In this document: positions 59,994 to 64,000 of the stretch, piece by piece
How positions within the stretch are numbered: position 1 is the stretch's first letter
Layout: the number at the start of each line of letters is the position of its first letter
From: Plut-88900 sp963668115
GTDB taxonomy: Bacteria; Chloroflexota; Dehalococcoidia; Plut-88900
Length of the DNA stretch: 64,000 nt
Assembly: GCA_963668115.1 (NCBI GenBank)
Contig: OY764147.1
Coordinates: 1,116,001 to 1,180,000 of the forward strand
Reading direction: 5' to 3'
The notes under the pieces: model-generated
What the model was told of the DNA's origin: nothing
Seen by the model: only the letters and a program-made list of their open reading frames with translations
The model's database searches: none
Translations under genes and position numbers: made by a program

Positions 59994-60851
59994 TCAGTCA
60001 GTGTAGTAGGCGATGCCCAGGACCCCGGGGCCCGTGTAGATGCCCATAACGGGGGTCAGGTGGGACATGATCAACTCGGTGCAGTCTACAGTTTCGGAGA
60101 CCTGGCGGGCAAACGCCTCGGCTTCTTCGGGGACATTGGCGTGCAGAATCGCCACCCGGATGTTGCCCATGCCCCGGGTGTCGCGTTCCAGCATGCGCAG
60201 CATCTTGCGGATAGCGCTCTTCCTGCTCCGAGCCACGGTCACGGGCTTCACCTGACCTGTTCGCAGCGAGAGCACGGGCTTCAATCCGATAATCGAAGCG
60301 CCCCAGGCAACGGTCCTCGGGAACCGGCCGCTGCGTCCCAGGTATTTGAAGGTGTCTATAACCGCAACCAATCGGACCCGGGCCCTGACGGACTCGGCGA
60401 CACGGGTCACTTCCTCCAGGGATGCGCCCTCGGCCGCGGCTCGGGCGGCGGCGAGAACTACGAAACCCTGCAACATGGCAGCTCCGCCCGAGTCCATCAC
60501 CTCCACCCGTATTGGAGGAGAGTCTCCAGCCAGCATGTCTCTGGCAACGGTCGCTGCGCGGTGCATGCCGCTGAACCTGGCGGACACAGTGATACACAGG
60601 ACAGACTCGACGGAACCGATGAGCTGCCTGAACGTCTCGACATAAGCGCCAGGGGAGGCCGGAGAGGTCGTGGGGGGGTTCTCGGCAGCCTGGAGGCGGC
60701 GGTAGAAGTCGGGCATGTCCATATCGGGGTCGTCGGGGACGACGGTGTCTCCGAAGACGTAGGTCAGGGGAACTACACGGATGTCCAGCTCCCGCGCAAG
60801 CTCAGCGGGAATGCAGGAAGTGCTGTCGGTGACTATGGCTACCTTGCGCAT
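59994..60851 (-). CDS. degV: DegV-family fatty-acid-binding protein
   Basis: A 285-residue DegV protein. It starts KVAIVTDSTSCIPAELARELDI, then PTTSPASPGAYVETF and VLCITVSARFSGMHRAA, the serines and threonine that hold a fatty-acid carboxylate. GRFPRTVAWGASIIGLKPVLSL and the ERDTRGMG region follow. It hands fatty acids to a kinase such as FakA, which is not seen here. The neighbouring plsY, which uses acyl phosphate, fits this role. Confidence 0.92.
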   Translation of the reverse strand: MRKVAIVTDSTSCIPAELARELDIRVVPLTYVFGDTVVPDDPDMDMPDFYRRLQAAENPPTTSPASPGAYVETFRQLIGSVESVLCITVSARFSGMHRAATVARDMLAGDSPPIRVEVMDSGGAAMLQGFVVLAAARAAAEGASLEEVTRVAESVRARVRLVAVIDTFKYLGRSGRFPRTVAWGASIIGLKPVLSLRTGQVKPVTVARSRKSAIRKMLRMLERDTRGMGNIRVAILHANVPEEAEAFARQVSETVDCTELIMSHLTPVMGIYTGPGVLGIAYYTD

Positions 60852-60923
60852 CGCTCGCTATGGCCGGAGGCGTTCAAACGCCTCCAATGAGAGAGGATGA
60901 TATCGGGTGAGGGGTGTCGGGCG

Positions 60924-61184
60924 CTAGCCCAGACTGCCAGCACCGATGGAAATGACCCAGAGAATGAGCACGGCCACCATGGGACTAAAGTCCAACGCTC
61001 CGCCCCTGTACACTAGTCTCCTGATGGGGGCCAGGATGGGTTCGGTAACCCTGTAGAGGACGTGCATGAGGCTGGCGACCCACTGTTTGTCGGTACCCAT
61101 GGGAAAGATCAGGCTTAGGATCATCCTGGCAATTATCATCCAGGAGAGGACCTGGGCCAGCAGGGCGATTATGCCGAAGACCAT
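60924..61184 (-). CDS. yggT: YggT-family membrane protein
   Basis: 86 residues with two membrane helices (residues about 4-24 and 66-86) and the conserved middle RVTEPILAPIRRLVYRGGALDFSPMVA. It has an unknown role in cell division or osmotic balance in related bacteria. It follows proC by 2 bp, the normal arrangement. Confidence 0.9.
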   Translation of the reverse strand: MVFGIIALLAQVLSWMIIARMILSLIFPMGTDKQWVASLMHVLYRVTEPILAPIRRLVYRGGALDFSPMVAVLILWVISIGAGSLG

Positions 61185-61186
61185 GT

Positions 61187-61984
61187 TCAGCCGATCCGCT
61201 GGGCCTTACGGTAGGCCTCGACTATGGCGTTGATGAAGAGACCCCTGAGGCCGCCCGATTCGAGGACGAGGAGGGCCTCGGCGGTGGTGCCTCCGGGCGA
61301 CGTAACCATGTTCTTGAGTTCGGCGGGGTGCTTCCCCGACTCCCTGTAAAGCTGAGCGGACCCCGCGATGGTCTCCACGGCGAGCTTTTCGGCGACGTCT
61401 CTGGAAAGACCGACGTGGACACCGGCGTCGATCAGCGATTCAATAAAGAGGAATGTGTAGGCGGGGCCGCCGCCGCTGAGGGCGGTGGCCATGTCCAAGT
61501 ATTTCTCGTCTTCGACGTAGATCTCCTCACCAAGGGCCCGCAGGATTCGAGCAGCCGTCTCCCGTGCGTCGGGGCTTGCGGTGGCGCCCGTGGTCCACAT
61601 GGTTATCCCCTCCCCTATCTGGGCGGGGGTGTTGGGCATGGCCCTGACCAGCACGTCGTGGCGGAGGCCATTGGACAGGGTGTCCAGTTTCACGCCCGCC
61701 GCTATGGAGAGCACCATCTGCCCCTTGCCGACGCGGCCCTTCATCTGTTCCAGGACATGGGGCATTACCTGGGGCTTCACGGCAAGGACAACGGCCTCGG
61801 CGGCCTGAAGGGCAACAAGGTTGTCCTTTGTGGTGGAGACGTTGTAGGTGTCGGTGAGGATGGAGCGTCGGGATGCGATGGGTTCGCTGACCGTGATATC
61901 GGCTGGACTGGCAACGGCCTGTTGGATGACGCCACGCACGATGGCTTCCGCCATGACCCCGCCGCCGATGAATGAGAGTTTTAT
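61187..61984 (-). CDS. proC: Pyrroline-5-carboxylate reductase, apparent ATA start
   Basis: 265 residues from 61984. The first ATG (61954) would remove the whole first strand of the Rossmann fold. Ten codons upstream, the sequence reads IKLSFIGGGVMAEA, the standard ProC opening (MKxxFIGGGNMAEA), and its first codon is ATA, 6 bp after a perfect AGGAGG. FIGGGVMAEAIVRGV, VVLAVKPQVM, VRAMPNTPAQIGEG, ALSGGGPAYTF and MVTSPGGTTAEAL follow. It makes proline from pyrroline-5-carboxylate. Confidence 0.93.
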   Translation of the reverse strand: MKLSFIGGGVMAEAIVRGVIQQAVASPADITVSEPIASRRSILTDTYNVSTTKDNLVALQAAEAVVLAVKPQVMPHVLEQMKGRVGKGQMVLSIAAGVKLDTLSNGLRHDVLVRAMPNTPAQIGEGITMWTTGATASPDARETAARILRALGEEIYVEDEKYLDMATALSGGGPAYTFLFIESLIDAGVHVGLSRDVAEKLAVETIAGSAQLYRESGKHPAELKNMVTSPGGTTAEALLVLESGGLRGLFINAIVEAYRKAQRIG

Positions 61985-62047
61985 TTGGGGCCTCCTAGCG
62001 CCGACACGGCAGAATCGCCACTTGTCGGGACGGCTACTGTGTAATAG

Positions 62048-62053
62048 ATTATA
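62048..62053 (-). promoter_or_regulatory. Extended -10 promoter of proC
   Basis: On the minus strand TGA followed by a perfect TATAAT. It gives a leader of about 57 nt to the ATA start. The -35 is poor. Confidence 0.5.
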
Positions 62054-62094
62054 TCACCCGTGCCCGTGAGGCACGCGATTCAGGACAAAAGAGT

Positions 62095-62130
62095 GGGCAC
62101 CCTGGGGGGAGGTGGCGCCCAAGGGTGCCC
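62095..62130 (-). terminator. Terminator-like hairpin downstream of nrdJ
   Basis: On the minus strand GGGCACCC (62123-62130) pairs with GGGTGCCC (62095-62102) over a 20-nt loop and is followed by ACTCTTTTG. The short T run makes it weak. It probably ends the nrdJ transcript before proC. Confidence 0.5.
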
Positions 62131-62256
62131 GGAGGTGGTGTGCGCTGGGAGGAGCAGCGCACCGGGGTAACGGCAGTCGGGGGGATGGCCCGATGGCTCG
62201 GGCCGTGTTCCGGGGGGAGCACGCCTCCCGTCTGCCCTTGCTTTGATATTAGGACG
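62131..62256. other. Hairpin-rich spacer between nrdJ and proC
   Basis: Three more short inverted repeats lie in this gene-free stretch: GTGCGCTG/CAGCGCAC (62140-62162), GGCCCGA/TCGGGCC (62187-62204) and GGGAG/CTCCC (62215-62229). They may form a 3' UTR structure or a small RNA. No open frame was found. No known RNA class was recognised. Confidence 0.45.
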
Positions 62257-64000
62257 TTAGCCGCATTTGTTGTACCCGCAGTCGTAGCAGGTCACGCATC
62301 CCTCCTGGTATACCAGGGTCCCGTTGCATTCCGAGCATTTGCCTGAATAAGCGATTTTTCCATTTCCGTTGGTGTGGCCGTTTCCGTTCTTTTGAAGCTG
62401 GGGCAACGGCACCTGTGCCCCGACAACGGACGGAGCTTCCGGGCTGGGCCACTTCTCGTGCTCCATGAGGTGTCGGGAGAGGACGAGGGCGACCGCGTCG
62501 GGGCCGGACTTGACAAGTTCTCCTTCGTTCCATGCGGGACAGCAGGTAATGCCCCTCAACTGGTCGATGACGTCCTGGGTCTCGATGCCCGAACGGAGGG
62601 CTAGGGAGGCAAGCCGGGAAATCGCCTCCAGTTGTGCAGAGTCGCAGCCACCCGCCTTGCCAAGATTGGAAAAGACCTCGAAGGGGGTCTTTTCCTCGTC
62701 GAAGTTGACGGTTACGTACATATTGCCGTGGCCCGTGTGGACCTTCTCGGTGATGCCCTGCACCTTGGAAGGTCTGCGCCGCGGGGTCGGGCCTGAGTGG
62801 GGCGCTTCGTCGCCTTGTCGGGCCTTCTGGGTCTGACCGGTGTTCAACACCTGCTGACTCTTGCTGCCGTCCCGGTAGATGGTCACGCCCTTGCAGCCTT
62901 CCCGGTAGGCCAGCATGTAGACCTTGCGCACGTCTTCGACAGTGGCGTGGTTGGCAAAGTTAACGGTCTTGGAGACGGCGTTGTCGGTGTGCCTCTGGAA
63001 GGCGGCCTGCATCTTGACGTGCCACTCGGGGCTGATGTCGTGGGAGGTTACGAAGAGGTCCTGCACCCACCTAGGCACCTCTTCCAAACCCTGAGCTGTC
63101 CCTAGGTCGGCCAGCTTCTCCATCAATTCCTGGCTGTAGAAGCCTTCGCGTCGGGCGACAGCCTCGAAGTAGGGATTGACTTCCACCAGGCGGGCGTTGT
63201 CCATGACGTGCCTGACGTAGCTGAGGGCGAAGAGGGGCTCGATGCCGCTGGAGCAGTTGGCGATGATGCTGATGGTGCCGGTGGGAGCAATGGTGGTGCG
63301 GGTGGAGTTGCGCATGGGTCGGGGCCCGAGCAACCCGCCAGGGCCATAAACGGAGTCGTCCCAGTCGGGGAAGTTGCCGCGCTCGCCGGCAAGGGTCTCC
63401 GACGCAGAGGTAGCCTTTTCGTCGATGAACCTCATAACTTCTTCGCCCAAGTCCAGGGCCGCCTGGGAGTTGTAGGGGATACCCATGAGGATGAGCATGT
63501 CGGCCCAGCCCATAACGCCGAGGCCAATGCGCCGGATACTGGTGGAGGTCTCGGCGATCTCGGGGATGGGGTAGTTGTTCATGGTGACGACGTTGTCCAA
63601 GAAGCGGACGCAGCTTCCCACCACTTCGCCCAATTCGTCCCAGTCCACGGCAGGGCCTTCGTCAGATTCGAGAACGAACTTGGCAAGGTTGATGGAGCCG
63701 AGATTACAGGAGTCGTAGGAGTAGAGGGGCTGCTCTCCGCAGGGGTTGGTGGCCTGGATCGGGCCCCGCTTGGGCACGGGGTTGGAGCGCTCGTCGTTCA
63801 TCCGGTCGATGAAGATGATGCCCGGGTCACCGGTCTTCCACGCGCTCTCGACCATTTCATCGAAGAGGGGTTTGGCCTCTATGGACTTCACCTTGACCTT
63901 GCTGTTGGGGTTGACGAGGTCGTGGGTGCTACCGTTCTCCACAGACTGCATGAACCGTTCGGTGACGGCAACGGAGATATTGAAGTTCTGAAGGGAGGAG
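62257..64000 (-). CDS. nrdJ: Adenosylcobalamin-dependent ribonucleotide reductase (C-terminal part), cut by window edge
   Basis: About 580 residues of a class II ribonucleotide reductase, continuing upstream beyond 64000 (frame is open, with NFNISVAVTERFM, a family motif, near the edge). Catalytic blocks: NPCGEQPLYSYDSCNLGSINLA near the visible N-terminus and APTGTISIIANCSSGIEP. The C-terminus has a zinc ribbon (CSECNGTL...CVTCYDCGYNKCG) and a Ser/Thr linker. It makes deoxynucleotides using vitamin B12. Any cobalamin riboswitch would be outside the window. Confidence 0.95.
   Translation of the reverse strand, partial: SSLQNFNISVAVTERFMQSVENGSTHDLVNPNSKVKVKSIEAKPLFDEMVESAWKTGDPGIIFIDRMNDERSNPVPKRGPIQATNPCGEQPLYSYDSCNLGSINLAKFVLESDEGPAVDWDELGEVVGSCVRFLDNVVTMNNYPIPEIAETSTSIRRIGLGVMGWADMLILMGIPYNSQAALDLGEEVMRFIDEKATSASETLAGERGNFPDWDDSVYGPGGLLGPRPMRNSTRTTIAPTGTISIIANCSSGIEPLFALSYVRHVMDNARLVEVNPYFEAVARREGFYSQELMEKLADLGTAQGLEEVPRWVQDLFVTSHDISPEWHVKMQAAFQRHTDNAVSKTVNFANHATVEDVRKVYMLAYREGCKGVTIYRDGSKSQQVLNTGQTQKARQGDEAPHSGPTPRRRPSKVQGITEKVHTGHGNMYVTVNFDEEKTPFEVFSNLGKAGGCDSAQLEAISRLASLALRSGIETQDVIDQLRGITCCPAWNEGELVKSGPDAVALVLSRHLMEHEKWPSPEAPSVVGAQVPLPQLQKNGNGHTNGNGKIAYSGKCSECNGTLVYQEGCVTCYDCGYNKCG

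Noticed and set aside
62131..62256. Cobalamin riboswitch linked to nrdJ
   Set aside because: The spacer is downstream, not upstream, of nrdJ and no B12 box is seen; the true leader lies outside the window.
1..64000. tRNA, rRNA, IS elements and integrases
   Set aside because: No cloverleaf, rRNA core, transposase or recombinase sequence was recognised anywhere in the window.

Overview
This is a high-GC bacterial chromosome segment of 64 kb. It mixes housekeeping genes (ilvD, holA, glyS, secDF, def, priA, rplS, pepA, plsY, degV, yggT, proC and a B12-dependent ribonucleotide reductase) with many catabolic genes: three luciferase-like flavin oxidoreductases, three creatinase-like M24 proteins, two amidohydrolases, a hydantoinase A/B pair, DUF1989, crotonase, VOC, HAD and MFS proteins. 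Tandem paralogues of this kind, plus intergenic islands packed with short palindromic repeats, suggest a Chloroflexota genome of the Dehalococcoidia/SAR202 type. That assignment is an inference from gene content; there is no rRNA or tRNA gene in the window.

Layout. 0-3 kb: end of an unknown gene, cupin, ferredoxin, ilvD. 3-6.5 kb: accessory island with a HEPN-like gene, an HNH plus phage-like gene pair behind a leaderless promoter, a 470-bp pentanucleotide-period repeat, and copy 1 of a structured RNA element. 6.5-11.6 kb: crotonase, SRPBCC, isochorismatase-like protein, ABC-2 exporter, amidohydrolase. 11.6-14 kb: inserted segment with an orphan Phd antitoxin, a 3' remnant of an amidohydrolase and a coiled-coil/HEPN protein that looks like a defence gene. 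14-19 kb: hydantoinase A/B, hot-dog dehydratase, PHP phosphoesterase. 19-20.5 kb: repeat island with copy 2 of the RNA element. 20.5-41 kb: oxidative catabolism and transport genes, then holA. 41-50.6 kb: PHP, DUF433/DUF5615 toxin-antitoxin pair, glyS, leucine-type dehydrogenase, a CoA-transferase operon interrupted by an in-frame TGA, a PLD/zinc-ribbon protein, secDF, def. 50.6-52 kb: repeat island with copy 3 of the RNA element. 52-64 kb: priA, rplS, a PLP lyase and a long minus-strand housekeeping operon ending in nrdJ at the window edge.

The most interesting signal is the three-copy RNA element. Each copy has the same sigma-70 type promoter (TTGACA, 17 bp, TATCAT), an AAGGAGG box with no start codon behind it, a conserved 8-bp hairpin, and then a long, very variable interior of about 280-430 nt. 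That interior is closed by a 15-bp helix whose distal base pairs change in compensation between copies. All three lie among REP-like palindromes and point toward the next gene. It matches no RNA class I can name and is a good candidate for an undescribed, REP-associated ncRNA family.

Other points worth checking are the coiled-coil/HEPN candidate defence gene, promoters that imply leaderless mRNAs, a proC that appears to start at ATA behind a perfect Shine-Dalgarno site, and a kinase-like gene that appears to start at CTG.
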